Under the pieces are notes generated by a model. The model made no database searches. It worked only from the letters and a program-made list of their open reading frames with translations, and was not told the DNA's origin. Shown here piece by piece: positions 36,401-49,519 of a stretch of 64,000 nt of DNA; the stretch's first letter is position 1; each line of letters opens with the position of its first letter. The stretch covers positions 1-64,000 of the forward strand of contig BBXU01001744.1 of NCBI GenBank assembly GCA_001598975.1, in the 5' to 3' direction. Source of the stretch: Parachlorella kessleri. Its lineage: Eukaryota; Chlorophyta; Trebouxiophyceae; Chlorellales; Chlorellaceae. The position numbers and the translations under genes are program-made.

Positions 36401-38152
36401 CTTTCCAATGACGCATGGGTTCCTGCTGCAGCTACAGAGCGCCGGTATTGCCTGTCAATCAGGGGATTTGGCGTTGGTCAAGTTCTGGCTTAGCTGCCAA
36501 CCGCTCCCTGCCAAGCGGTGGGACGTGTGCCTTCTTACGCTTGCCAGACATATTATGCTGTTGCTTAACGAAGACCAAAAGTGCTTGGCGGACTTGCGCT
36601 GCATACCATGCCTGTCCACCTCCTTCAAATGCAGATCACCTGCTTCCGACTGCTGCTGCGACAACAAAAAGCAGTGCTAGCACTGAGCGGCATGGCCAAG
36701 CCATATGTTTCTGGTTTTGGCTGACTGCAAGTACTTTCTTCTTCTGGGTTTTGCAGACGCCGCGCCTCCTTGCTAAGGCGTCGTCGCTGCTGCTCGTCCT
36801 TGTGCAAGTAGTAGTAGCCGAGCAGTCCAAGGGCCTCGCAGTAGCCCTTGTGACAAGCGGCGTGCTGCAGGCTGCTGCAGAACAGTCGCGTCGCTTGGCA
36901 GCAGACGGTATTCGCAGGGCTCGTGATATGGGGGTAAGTGGCAAGGGAGCTGACATGTCTAACTGGAGACCGTTGACATTTCCTTGCGCGTCTCACATGT
37001 AGACGCCCTTGGATGCAAAGCACTGCAACTCCTACTACGTCGGCTCAAGCCATCCTCTTCAGAAGGGCATGAGTCTAGACATGGTCCAGAGGTGTGGTGC
37101 CTGAGGTTATGGCATAGTGCTATATTTGACACCCTCTGCCATATGGTGTATAGGAACTCTGTCAGAAGAAGGCCATGCAGCACGAAGCCGTTGACAGGCT
37201 GTGGCTTGATTAGACTTCTCCCAGAACGTGCACTTGGTGGATTCCGTTGTTTGATAGGTACATAATACATCGTGCTACCAGGGCAACCCAAACTGCGAAA
37301 CCGTATTGAGCACGGCATCATGTTCATGCTGCGCAGACCATCAAGGGCATCCTACCAAGACACACCGCTTTGCTGGTCCGGGCCGTCTGCTCAGCGCTAG
37401 ACGATCACGCGGGGTTGCTGACTGCCTTCTCAACTCTGCTGGGAGATGTGCCAAGTCAGGTTAGCCGTGTGGGCAGGAATGCAGCGGCTCCGGGAGGGCC
37501 TTGGATGGCCAGGTTTGCCACAGAGCAGGCCTGGGAACAGGTGTGCAACCAGCTGCTTCCAGCTCTTTCAGCGGCATGCGATACAGTCGCCTCCAGCAGC
37601 GAGGCACAGCGGCAGAATGGTATCTTTCATGATGTGGCGGTGTCGGCCTGGACCTGCTGCAACCCGGGCTGCACCAACATGGCAGGCCAGCAAGAGGACT
37701 CCCTGGCGCTGAGCAAGTGTGCAGGATGCGGGGAGGCGCGCTACTGCAGCAGGTATGAGAAGGCATGGGGAAGCATGAGCACAGCCTGCAGTTATGCACC
37801 ACAACTCACATGCTCTTTCCCCCCGATATATGGTCAGGTGCTAGCAGGCAAGGCAGCAATGTTAGCAGGTTCCTGAACAGCTTGAAGACCGGTCCCACCT
37901 GCTAAGCTGGCCAAGGTCAAGAGAACGTTGCCTTCCCTTGTACATCAACTACTCAGACTGTGGCTGCTGGGCATCCTTCTGAGTGTATGTCTTGTGAATG
38001 TCCCCGAAACGAGGTGCGCGTATGGCGCAATCAACCAAGGTGGGACTGTAATTGTGAGTTAGTGAGTGGCTGATGATGCGTGCAGGCAGTGCCAGCGGCA
38101 GGATTGGCGTCGGCACAAGCCCATCTGCCAGACCATCAAGGACCTGAAGTGA
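33406..38152 (+). CDS. Array unit U7: MYND zinc-finger protein, 1-nt insertion in exon 2
   Basis: Exons: 33406-33569, 33676-34020, 34284-34678, 34983-36062, 36299-36382, 36757-36933, 37337-37752, 38086-38152. Exon 1 is the long U7-U11 type (MDSTCELGADAVGRTSPGQ). The one lesion is an extra base near 33939-33942: GTTGAATTATGAC stands where U8 has GTTGATTACGATG, so the frame ends in TGA at 33944-33946. All other exons are open and in phase, for 908 residues after removing that base. Exon 4 has the family motif RSLTRHLQSTGFLTFVCLPA and a Ser-rich linker near 35640-35680. MYND: CNPGC, CAGC, YCSR, CQRQDW, HKPIC. TGTAA at 38329-38333. A sequencing error at this single base cannot be excluded, in which case the gene is intact. 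Confidence 0.75.
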
Positions 38153-38836
38153 TGTCCAGGCACGGGTCTGGAGTGAGTTTGATTTGTTGACTACTTGCAC
38201 CGCACCGCGTATGCCATCATGGTCATTGGTGCCTCTACGATGCAGTGTCTGTGACAGCCCTAGTGACAGGAGCTTGACACTTTATTGTGTCCTGGGTAGA
38301 AGGCGAAGAGAACGTGTTTGTAAATGCCAGGTTATAGCTATGTGGCCTGCATAGGGCATGCGGAGGAGAGCTGGAGAGAGATTTGATTTGACGATTTGGT
38401 GTGGATTTCTTACTTTGTTTGACAGTTGACTTTGGCTTTTAAATTGACACTTAGGCTGGCACCCCATGTGGTCGCCTGTGTGTCCTGAAGGCTACCTGTC
38501 GGGATGACCGGCTCGCAGAAAGTCGCAGTATGAGCAGTAAGTAAAATGACTGTGACTGAGTGGTGAGTCTCAGGCTCCAAGAGGTATGCCGGCTTTGCTT
38601 AATCATTAAGCAAGGGACACTAGTATGCACTGGAATGATACCAGTGTCCCTCACTGGGCTCTTGCATTGTGCTTTGACAGCCTGAAGGGAAAAAAGCAAG
38701 CCATGCATGCAAGAGCGCAGGCGCCATAGAGATGCTGGGCGTGCTGACCTGGCTCGCACATTCCTAGAGGAACAACGTCCGCATGAACAACTGCGCAATT
38801 CCTTTGAAGACAGCCAGAAAGGCTTCTAATTTGTCA
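38153..38836. other. U7-U8 intergenic region with conserved leader block
   Basis: Noncoding. Nearly the whole interval recurs after U8, U9 and U10, including TTTATTGTGTCCTGG, AGCTATGTGGCCTGCATAG and CTCGCAGAAAGTCGCAG. It is therefore part of the amplified unit. The block GCGCAGGCGCCATAGAGATG lies at 38715-38734, about 100 bp before the start codon. Confidence 0.5.
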
Positions 38837-41800
38837 ATGGACAATGCCTGCGAGCTTAGTGCGGGTGCGGTAGGCAGGACGTCTCCAGGGCAGGCTGAGG
38901 CAACAGATAACAGCACAGCAAGTGATGAGGGCTTAACAGCGATAGCAGAGCTCCTACGTCGTATCCAAGGCGAGGCTAGCGCCTGGGCAAATGATCCCAG
39001 GTACTGACGTAGTTTTTACTTGGCCCAGAATATATGTCCTCTGCATCGCCAAGCACACCTTGCGGCTATTTTGCTGCTTCAGATTAAACACCAAGCAGTT
39101 CCTAACGCTGCTGCAGTCCCCAGTCTGGCATCCCAGCTGGGCTGGCTACTGCTGTGGAGACCTTGTCCTGCGGGCTCACCAGGCAGGGCTTTCTGAAGGC
39201 AGTCCGTGCAGCTCCAACTGGTGCCCATGTGGCAGCAGAGTTGCAACAGTTATACTGCTGTGGCAGCCTGTTGAAGCGCTTCTGCAGCCACGGAGCCGCA
39301 ATGCAGACGCCAGCAGCAGTGGCAGGCTTCCTCATTGGACTGAGGGACGTGCTGGGCGCCTTCTCCAGGACGGCCGTTGATTACGATGCGCTGAACGCAC
39401 TGGCAATTTCTGTAGACTCTGTTGTGGATGCAATCCCTCAGCTCCATGACAGAGAGGGCGGTAAGCTTACAGGAAAACAGAGGGACTCCTACTATGTGCT
39501 GTGCATCGTGCTGGGTGTAGTTGAGGTTCCTGGAAAGAACTTAGCAGGTACCATGGCCTGTGACAAATTGCTTAAATGCGCTGTGAATGATAACAGACGG
39601 TGGTTGGAAGGCTGTGTGGGGGAGAGTGACTGGCTGCCCATTATCCGGGCCTGGACATGCAGGCCGCACATGTCAGGCCCGTCCGTTCACACCATGTCTC
39701 TCTGGTGTTGGCCTGCAGGCTCCAGAACCATTGCAGTACAGCGCCTGCTTCAGACTTTTGTCAGTGCTGCCGCAACATGCATGGCAGCACCCGATGCCGC
39801 CGAGCGGTGGGCTTTGACCCCAGCGAGCCCTGCCCTGGTGCCCATCCTGCGCCTGGCCCTGGCAGAGCTCAGCACAGCGTGCCAGCTGGCAGCAGAGTCA
39901 TTTGGCAGAGCAGCTGGAAGACCTACTCAGCGCGCAGGGCAGCAGGCGGGACACATCCAAATGCCTGAGGGTCAGCTCGCCCCGGGTACCAAGTACAGAG
40001 GAGAGTGTTCGTTCCTTCTTCTTTACAAACTGCTGCCTCTCACCCAGGCGGCGGCTGACCAGGGGCGCTGTGAGGTGCAGCGCCTATCACCGCACCATGC
40101 CCCAGGCTTCATTAAGGTAACGCCGTGATGAACTGCAGTGTGCGAGCAATGCGTCAGCTAAAAGCTCGTGGTGTCTATACATGTGTCGCCTGTTACAGCC
40201 GCCACATGCAAGGGCACCTGAGCTGTGATTTTGGGACGTCCGCCACGTACCGAGATGCCTGCTGTAAGCCTGGCTGGAGCCTCCTGGAGCCTCTGGCGGA
40301 GTCTGTGCTTTACTCCCTGAAGTGGTGCAATTACACAGTTGCAGCAGGGTGATATGTGGTAGGGAGCTTTCCTTTTCACAAGCTGCCACCATAGTGTTTG
40401 CTTTGGCGTGGGACGCTGCGCCCGTGGTCTGTTGCTGTGCAGTTTGTGGAGCTCTGCGGCAGCCCAGCCAGCCAACTCACAGCACCACAGCTCAGCATGC
40501 TTCAACCTGGGATCTGCGGCCTCACCTTTGTATTGAAGGTGCAGAGGAGGCTGCTGCGCAACTCACGGGCCACATCCCATAGCAAGACCGGCCAGCCGGC
40601 CTCGGCGGCCATGCTTGCACAGCGGATGCAGTGGGTGGCGGCAGCAGCGGCATTTGCCAAGGTCTTGCACAGAGCATCCGATGACAGGGGCCAGTGGGGC
40701 TCCGTCAGAGACAAGATCATTCTCGCGGCTGGGGAGGGCCTCTCCAGTGCGATGATGTTGACTGGTGACATGTACTCCAGAGCCTCAGCAGGTTCGGCTC
40801 TCACTGGCTGCCTTGGCGGCCACGAGGGTTGCTCTAAGCTGCAGGACGTGATCCAGCTGGTAGAGCTGCTTGCCAGGCTGGTACCCAAGCGCTCCGCCCT
40901 TGTCGCGGATTCTTTCAGCGGCGAGCTTGCGGATACGCACCTCAATCGCACGAGGGCAGCCCTCTTGAACTGTGCGGCCTGCATGGCCGATGAGGCACTG
41001 GGAGCACCCGTGTTCGCACTGCCAGCCCAGCAGCAGGCACGAACAGCCCCTCAGCCTACCAATGACAGCCACAGCAGCCCCAGTGGCCCAAGCGGCAGCA
41101 GCAGGGGAGGCATTGCATACCCGGGAGCCGAAACTCTGGTGCAGAGCATTGCCAGCCTGGCAGGGACAGCGGTTAAGCTGCATCGCTGCCTGCCTAACTT
41201 GGCAGTGCTGGATCCTGCCGATGCGCGCCGCGGCTTGCAAGGCAGCAGCTACCAGTATGTTTCGCTACTAGAAAAGGTGGCTGAGCTGTGCTGCGACGTG
41301 TTGGCAGCCAACCCACACCTGGTGCAAGCTCCTGGTCCGCAGCGCAGCCTGACCCGCCACCTGCAGAGGACAGGCTTCCTTACCTTTGTGTGCCTGCCAG
41401 CGCTGGCAGAGGCACATGGTGCAATGAACCCCTATGACAGGGCAACACTGCTTGAAAGAAGAGAAACCGACAGTTTGGTCGGAGGCCTGATACCTCAGGT
41501 GGGTGAGATGGATTGACAGGCGGTCACTGCCAAATCGGCTGTCTCAGCGCTGTGTTGCTAGCTCAATATGTGCCCACGCCTCAAAGTTTTGCCCTGTCTC
41601 TCATGTCTGAGGCCAGAGACCATCTCTCAACCCAAGTTCAACTCCCACAGCGGGGTGGGCCACAGAGACAGCTGCACATATGAAGGCAGCAGAACCACCC
41701 CGCCTGCGCTCCCTTCTCCTCATGCAGTTGGGGAAGCTGCATCTCATTGATGAAGCAGTCAGGGGAGGAGGGCTTGGCCCACTGCTCAGGCAATGTCTGG

Positions 41801-43523
41801 ATAATCTGCTGGTAGGTCCCTTCCCAGGGATGCGCTTCTGCTTGGGTTTGTAAGTAGCCTGAAAAGGGTACACAGCGGCCATGTTGCCTGTCAAAGAGTG
41901 GATTTGCCGCTCCACAGCCCCTGGCTTAGGCTTACCTGCCAGCTGCTCTCTACAAAAGCGCTGGAGCTGGTGCCTACTCATACCTGCCAGGCATGTTACG
42001 CTGGTGCACAGTAATGTCGAAGTTGGTTTGGGGATTTGCTTGCCCCAAACTTGGGGTAAACCCACAAAGCTGCCAGCAACGAGCAGCATGGGTAAGCCGT
42101 TTGTCCTGTCAAATGCCCTCTCGACCGCCCTCAAGGTGTTTCCCTCTCTTGTACTGCAGACGCCGCGCTTCCTTGGTAAGGCAGCGTCGCTGCTGCTCGT
42201 CCTTGTGCAAGTGGTAGCAGCTGAGCAGTCGGAGGGCCTCGCAGTGGCCCTGGTGACAAGCGGTCTGCTGCAGGCTGCTGCCCAGCAGTCTCGTCGCTTA
42301 GTAGGAGGCAAAATTCGCAGGGCCCGGGATTTGGAGGTAAGCTGCAAGAGAGCTGGCATGTCTGCCTAAAGCCACTTGACATCTTCTTTGCACACTTGGC
42401 ATGTGGACGTCTTTGGATGCAACACACGCCTGCTTTGTCGGCTCAAGCCATCAGTTGCATGATGACATGCATCCAGTTCGTAGGTGCTGTGCCTGAGGTA
42501 ATGGCACTGTGCTATATTTGACAGCCTCTGCCAAAGAATGTAAAGGAATTTTGTCAGATAAACAAATGCAGCAATATAGCTGTTGCCACGCTGTGTTGTG
42601 GCTCACCTTCTGCCAAACTCGCATTTGGTGGACTCCGCTTTTGTAAGTTACTATATTGTGGCCATCCGGCAAAGCAAACTGCGGAGTGGGCTGAGCACGC
42701 CGTCATGTTGATGTTGCGCAGACCATCAAGGGCATCCTACCGAGCCACACCGCTCTGCGTATCCGGGCCGTCTGCTCAGCACTGGACGATCATGCGGGGC
42801 TCCTGACTGCCTTCTCGACCCTGCTGGGAGATGTGCCAAGTTTAAGCCCAGATAGTCGTGTTGGCAGGGACCCATTGGTTCCTGGAGGTGCTTGGCTGGC
42901 CAGGTTTGCCACCAAGCAGGCCTGGGAACAAGTGTGCGATCAGTTGCTTCCTGCTCTGACAGCGGCCTGCGAGTCAGTTGCCTCGGGCAGTGAGGCTCAG
43001 CAGCAGAATGGCATCTTTCGTGACGTGGCGGTGTCGGCCTGGACCTGTTGCAATCCGGGCTGCACCAACATGGCCGGCCAGCAGGAGACCACCCTGGCGC
43101 TCAGCAAGTGTGCAGGGTGCGGGGAGGCTAGATATTGCACCAGGTAGGCAAATGGAGAGAGGACAACAAGGCAGCCCTGCTGGTATGCACAAAAATGACC
43201 TGTGTACTTCACTCACCTCTTAGTCAGGTCTCAGCAGGCAGGGCAGCAATGCTAGCAGGACAGTCCACCTGCTAACGTGGCCCAGACCAAGATGACGTTG
43301 CCTTCCCTCGCACATCCACCGCTCAGCCTATGGCAGCTGGGCATGCTTTCTGGCATGAATTCAAGGGGACTGTCCATAAAGGAGGTGTTGCAGTGGCGCA
43401 AGCAACCAAGGTGTGACTGTAAACAGGAGTCAGCAAGAAGCTGTTTATGCATGCAGGCAGTGCCAGCGGCAGGACTGGCGTCGGCACAAGCCCATCTGCC
43501 AGGCCATCAAAGGGTTAAAATGA
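38837..43523 (+). CDS. Array unit U8: intact MYND zinc-finger protein (903 aa)
   Basis: Exons: 38837-39000, 39117-39460, 39719-40116, 40443-41498, 41728-41811, 42160-42336, 42722-43143, 43457-43523; 2712 nt, with every phase consistent and no stop. It is the only unit without a lesion. Residues 1-55 (exon 1) are Ser/Thr/Asp-rich, then a helical segment. Exons 2-3 (55-302) and 4 (303-654) are Leu/Ala-rich helices with a Ser/Gln-rich linker (about 507-535) and the motif PGPQRSLTRHLQRTGF. Exon 5 gives LHLIDEAVRGGGLGPLL. The MYND finger is at about 850-896: CNPGC, CAGC, YCTR, CQRQDW, HKPIC. No signal peptide or catalytic motif is seen, so an intracellular adaptor role through the MYND finger is likely but inferred. 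An in-frame ATG at 38783 could extend the N-terminus by 18 residues. Intron 2 (258 nt) has no stop and keeps frame if retained. Confidence 0.85.
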
Positions 43524-44207
43524 TGTCCAGACACAAGTCTGGAGTGAGTTTGATTTGTTGACTAATTGCACCGCACCACATTTGCCATCATGGTCATTGG
43601 TGCCTCCACGGTGCAGTGTCTGTGACAGCCCTGTGAGCTTAAGACTTTATTGTGTCCTGGATAGACGGGGAAGAAAATGTGTCTATACATGCCAGGTTTC
43701 AGCTATGTGGCCTGCATAGCACATGCTGAGAGCTGGAGGGAGATTTTGAACCTGTCGATTTGGTGTGAGGACTGCTACTGTGTTTGACAGCTGAATTTGG
43801 CCCATAAAGTGACATTGAGGCTAGCACTCCATGTGGTGACCTGTGCATCCTAGATGCTGCCTGCCGGGATGACCTGATGACCCGCTCGCAGAAAGTCGCA
43901 GGGTGAGCAGTGAGTAAGCACCACCTGTAACTGAGTGGTTGAGTCTCATGAGATCAGGCACTCCAAGGTGTGCCGGCTTCGCTTCATGCCAGTGACCCTA
44001 ACTGGGCTCTTGCATTGTGCTTCGACAGATGGAAGGGAAAAGCAAGCGTAATGTCAAGCAAGAGCGCAGGCGCCACAGAGATGCTGGCGTGCTGACATGG
44101 CGTCGCACCTTCCTAGAGAATCAGTAGAGGACATGGTAGAGGATGACGTCCGCATGGACAACTGCGCAATACTTCTGAAGACGGCCTGGACGGTTTCTAG
44201 GTTGCCA
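43524..44207. other. U8-U9 intergenic region with conserved leader block
   Basis: Noncoding copy of the U7-U8 interval. The conserved block lies at about 44063-44100. An in-frame ATG at 44154, also present in U8 (38783), could start U9 upstream of ATG 44208. Confidence 0.5.
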
Positions 44208-47200
44208 ATGGACGGCGCCTCCGAGGTTTGTGCAGAAGCAGTCGGCAAGACGTCACCGGGGCTGCCTGAGGCAACGTTGTTAACAGATGACAGCACACCA
44301 AGTGATGAGAGCTTCACAGTGATAGTAGAACTCCTCCATCGTGTCCAAGGCGAGGCAAGCGCCTGGGCAGATGATCCCAGGTACTGACTTGGTTTATATG
44401 GCCCCAGCATGTATGTCTCCTTGCATCGGCACGCACGCCAGACTACTACTTCGCTGCTACAGAAAGTACACCAAACAGCTCCTAACGTTGCTGCAGTCCC
44501 CAGCTTGGCATCCCAGCTCGGCTGGCTGCAGCTGTGGAGGCCCTGTCCCATGCCCTGTCCTGCGGGCTTGTCAGGCAGGGCTATCTCAAGGCCGTCCTGG
44601 CAACTCCAGCTGGTGCCCCTGTGGCAGCAGACTTGCAACAGTTATACTGCCGTGGCAGCCTGCTTGACCGCTTCTGCTGCCACAGCGCTGTCACGCAAAC
44701 ACCAGCAGCAGTTGCTGACTTCCTCCTCGGTCTCATGCACATGGCGAGGGCCTTCACAGAGACTGCTGTTGACTATGAAGCCCTAGTCTAGTCTAGTCTA
44801 GTCTAACAGCGTACCGCCACCTGACCATGCTGCCGTGAGTCCCCCAAATGGGGCCAACAAAAAGCCAGGACGTACTATGCCCACAAACCACAAGATCCAA
44901 GACTATGAAGCCCTGAAGATGCTAGCAGACCATGTCAACTCTGCTGTGGACGCAGCACCGCAGCTCCATGGCACAGAGGGAGGTAGGCAGTAATTGCACG
45001 AACTTGTGCTCCGGCTGCTGTGCACAAGCTCTCTGGACAATCAGGGTGTTGTGGGCAGAGGCAAAAAGCACCCCCCAGGTGCTGTGCTGTGTTATATTTC
45101 ATTAGTGTGTTGCCATTGGGTCTTGGGAGGATAATGACCGGCCCTTCCCGGGCCACAGACTGGCAGGCCATAGTTAATGAGTCTTATTTAGGTCTCATCA
45201 CTTAGCACCAAGACCTCCCTCATGTTGGCCTGCAGACACTGCGAATCTTGCACTGCACTTGCTACAGCAGACGTTTGTTGGTGCCGCCGCAATATGCATG
45301 TCAGCACCCGATGCCGTAGAGCGGTGAGGTCTGAGGCCGGACAGCCCTGCTCTGGAGCCCATGATGCACCTGGCGCTGAACGACCTCAGCGTAGCATGCC
45401 AGCTGGCGGCAGAGCCGCTTGGCAGCATGGCCGGATTGCCTACTAGGCGCCCAAAGCAGCAGGCGGGCCAGGCCCAACCATCCGAAGGCCAGCTGCAGCC
45501 AGGCACTAAATACGGAGCTGAGTATGCGGTCCTCTTGCTTTCCCGGCTGTTGCCCCTGGTTGAGGCCGCCGCTGACATGGGGCGGCTCAACCTGCAGCAA
45601 CTCTTGCGGCACGGCCCTGGCTTCAATAAGGTACACTTCAGACTCTGAAGGCAAGCCAGCTTTGGTTGCCACCTGGGGTAACTGGTATGCCTCGTATGGT
45701 GTTGGTGTGTAATGTAGTATCTTGAGCTGCTGGCTTGGGACTTACGCCACAACTGAGCCACCCGCAGCATGCACAGCCACAAACCCAACTTTCATGACGA
45801 GAGCCCACGGAGCGAGGCAAGTCATGCGCTGGGAGAGACTGGCCCATGCTTTGGGTACAACTGGGCTGCCTTCTAGCTGCCATCATACCAACTCCTGTCG
45901 CATGGTATCATCGGATGTAAAGGTGATACATATACAACCACCGTGTGATCTATTGGTATGCAGTGTGTGGACCCCTACGGCAACCTTCCCGGTCAGCTTA
46001 CGACAGTGCAGCTTAGTATGCTCCGCTCAGGAATTTTTGGCCTGCGCGTTGTATTGATGCTACAGCGGAAGCTGCTCGTCAGCTTGCAAGCTGCGTCATG
46101 CAAGCAAGTTGGCCCTAGCGACGGCACTGAAGCAGCGCAGTCAGTGGGCAGTGGCAGCAGCAGCTTTTGCCAAGGTTCTGCACAAAGCAGCAGATGCTGC
46201 CGCTGCCGGCCATGGCCTTGGGGAGGATGGCAGATGGGGCGCTTTGGATGAGGAATTTGTCAGTGGGGCTGGGTATGGCCTTCATAAGGCAATTGGGCTG
46301 CTTGGTGACATGTATCCCAATAGCTCTGGGAGTCCCGGTCTCAATGAGCTAATGGGGCTACACGCGGGCGGACACCTGACTAATTTGGGCGATCGACCAG
46401 CGATATCAAGCTACCTGGCGCTGGTGCAGCTGGCAGAGTTGCTCGTCCGGTTGGTGCCCAAGCGCTCCGCCCTTACCGCGATTCGCTATGGCAGTGAGGC
46501 TGTAGATGTGCGGCTAAGTGAGGCGAGAGCGCTCCTCCTCAACTACGCGGAGTGGGTAACCGACGAACTGCTGGCAGTTCCCTCCATCAACATGTCAAGG
46601 CAGCAGCAGGCATCCATGGCCCCTCAGCCTGCCATTCACAGCCTCAGCAGCCCTAGCAGCCCCAGCAGCAGCAGCAGGAACAATGCCACCCTGCCAGCAG
46701 CAGTTCCCTTGCAGAGCATAGCCAGCCTGGCAGTGACAGCAGCTAAAGTTTATCGTTGCCTGCCTGATCTGGCAACACTGGATCCCTCCAATGCATGCCA
46801 CGGTGTCCTAGGCAGCAGCTTCCACTATTCTTCGCTGCTGGAAAAGGTGGCAATGCTGTGCTGCCAAGTGCTGGCCGTGAACCCACACCTGGCCCAAGCT
46901 CCTGGCCCGCAGCGCAGCCTAACCCGCCATCTGCAGACTACAGGCTTCCTGGCCTTCCTGTGCCTGCCAGCGCTCGCACAGGCACATGGTGCCATGGATG
47001 AGGGTGACAGGGCGACCCTGATTGGACTGAGAAGGACCGACTTGTTAGTTGGCGGCCTTATAGGCAAGGTAAGTGAGGTTATGACATTGCAGCGACAAAC
47101 AGTTTGCAACGGTACTGGATTGACTGCTCAAGTGGTTGCCCGCTGCATTTCTGAAGGGCCCTTTAGCCTCAGCCTTGTTCCTATCTCTTTAAGAAAAAAC

Positions 47201-48855
47201 CTTTTGCCTTTCCTGACCCACATGCTGCACGCTGCCAGGTCTGCTACAACAACTAATATAAGAAGACCTGAGCACTTCCCCCTTATGCAGTTGGATCGTC
47301 TGCATCTCATTGAAGACTCCGTGAGGGGAGGAGGGCTCGGCCCACTGCTAAAGCAATGTCTGGAGAATCTATTGGTAGGTTGCTTAATCCAATCTCTTTG
47401 TCCGCAAGGCAGCTTGCCTCTTCTTTCCATGTCCAGGGGTGTCGTCTTGACTGCCACTGCTCTCTGCAAAACGGTGGGAGCCATACCAGGTTGTGCCTGC
47501 CAGACACCTGATGGTGTTGGTTGTGCGTCAAAAAGCAGGTTTGCATACTAGTCCTGCATAGCCGGCCTGTGCAAACCACGTCAGCTGCAGGACTGCAAAG
47601 TGCCACCACCCAACGGCATGGCGAAGCCATTTGCCTCCTCTTGGCTGACCAACAAGCTGCTTTCTTTCTTGCACTGCAGACGCCACGCCTTTATTAAAAG
47701 GCAGCATCGCTGCTGCGGGCCCTTACGCAAGCACTGGCAGCCGAGCACTCAGAGGGCCTGGCAGTGGCCCTTGTGACCAGTGGCCTGCTGCAGGCTGCTG
47801 CAGAACACTCGCTTCGCTTAGCGAGAGGGAGGATTCGAAGGGCACGTGACATGGAGGCAAGTAGCAAGGGAGCTGATATGCCTGAAAGCACGTTATGTTC
47901 ACAGGTCAGGCTCCCAGGTCAGGCTCCTCTCAAAATGCGCCCTTGCTGATGGCGCGATCACACACTTTTGCAGCGTGCTGTCAGGGCAGAGCAAACTTGT
48001 AGGTGGATTAAACACTCCGTCATGTTCATGTTGCGCAGACTCTCAGGGGCATCCTGACAAGACACACCGTTTTGCTGGTTCGGGGACGTCTGCTCAGCGT
48101 TGGACGATCATGCGGGGCTGTTGACTGCATTCGCGCCCCTACTGGGAGATGTCCCGGCACTAGATGCCCTTGTCGGCAGGACCCCAGTGTTCACTAGTGA
48201 GGCTTGGCTGGTCAGATTTGCCACAAGCCAGGCCTGGGAACAAGTGTGCAACCAGCTGCTGCCTGCTCTTTCAGCGGCATGCGAGGCAGTTGCCTCGGGC
48301 AGTGAGGCCCAGCAGCAGAATGGCATTGTCCATGATGTTGCGGTGTCGGCCTGGACCTGCTGCAATCCGGGCTGCACCAACATGGCAGGCCAGCAGGAGG
48401 CCTCCCTGGCGCTGAGGAAGTGTGCAGGGTGCGGGGAGGCGCGCTACTGTAGCAGGTATGCGAAGGCACATGAAACATGAGCACAGCCTGCTGGCATGCA
48501 CCACAGATTGCATCATGTGCTTTCTCAGCCACATAGTCAGGTTGTAGCAGGCAAAGCAGCGATGCTAGCAAGTCCAGGGCAGCTTAGTGACCAGTTTAGC
48601 TGTCAAGGTGTCCCAGGCCAAGAGGACGTTGCCTTTCCCTGCTCATCTACAGCTCACACTGTGGCAGCTGGGTATGCTTTCTGTCGCGTATGTCTAGTGA
48701 ATGGTCGAAAAGGGAGGCGTTGTCATGGCGCACGCAACCAAGTTGTCACTCCGATGGTTAGTCAGTAAGTGGCTAATTATGGGTACAGGCAGTGTCAGCG
48801 GCAGGACTGGCATCGGCACAAGCCAATCTGCCAAGCCATCAAAGAGCTGAAGTGA
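44208..48855 (+). pseudogene. Array unit U9: MYND-family pseudogene
   Basis: Exon equivalents: 44208-44380, 44497-44982, 45236-45630, 45964-47068, 47291-47374, 47680-47856, 48039-48455, 48789-48855. Lesions in order: a 116-bp insert with a 14-bp target duplication in exon 2; TGA at 45325-45327 replacing the Trp of ERWG in exon 3; a net +1 frameshift near 46100 in exon 4 (open again from 46109); TAA at 47695-47697 in exon 6; and an extra base near 48082 in exon 7, before the frame that reads LDDHAGLLTAF. Intron 6 begins with GC (GCAAGT). The MYND residues are intact (CNPGC, CAGC, YCSR, CQRQDW, HKPIC). It is the most point-damaged full-length copy, although exon sizes and splice sites remain. 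Confidence 0.82.
44771..44914. mobile_element. 116-bp retroposon-like insert with 14-bp target duplication
   Basis: GACTATGAAGCCCT occurs at 44771-44784 and again at 44901-44914; U10 has one copy of the equivalent sequence. The inserted 44785-44900 begins with about four AGTCT units. Read on the - strand it therefore ends in a (TAGAC)n tail. A long target duplication and a simple-repeat 3' tail are typical of 5'-truncated non-LTR retroposons. The body is too short to classify. Confidence 0.8.
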
Positions 48856-49519
48856 TGTCCAAGTCTGGAATGAGGTTGAGTTGTAGACTCAGTGCACGGT
48901 ACAGCATCTGCCATCACGGTCATTGGGTGCAGTGTCTGTGAAAGCTCCTGTAACAGGAGCTTGACACTTTACTGTGTCCTGGATAGAAGGAGAAATGGAT
49001 GTGTTTGTTCATCCTAGGTTTCAGCTATGTGGCCTGCATAACACATGCTTAAAGCTGGCCTTCGTGTAGGGAGATTTGATTTCTGTTGATATAGTGTGAG
49101 GAGTCCTCACTGAGGACTCTTACTTTGTATGACGGATGACTTTGGCCCAGGAATTGACACTGAGGCTGGCACTCCATGTGGTGACCTGTGTATCCTGCAT
49201 CCTGCCTGTCGGGATGGCCTGACAACCGGCTCGCAGATCGTCGCAGGGTGACTAGTAAGTAAAACAACACATGTGACTGATTGGCTGAGTCTCAGGCACC
49301 CACAAGGTGCGTCGGTGTGGCCAGTGTCCCTTACGAGGCCCTGCGTTGGGCTTTGACAGCCGTAAGGGACAAAGCACTGCTTGGCAAGCTATTCCATGCC
49401 AGAGCGCAGGCGCCACAGAAATGCTGTGCGTGCTAACCTGGTCGCACATATCTAAAGGAAGTCGTCATGGCACTGCGCATCTCGGATCAAGACAACCAAA
49501 GCAGGATTCTAGGTTGTCA
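48856..49519. other. U9-U10 intergenic region with conserved leader block
   Basis: Noncoding copy of the amplified interval. The conserved block is at about 49403-49440. A short inverted repeat (GAGTCCTCA-C-TGAGGACTC) lies near 49098-49116. Confidence 0.5.
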
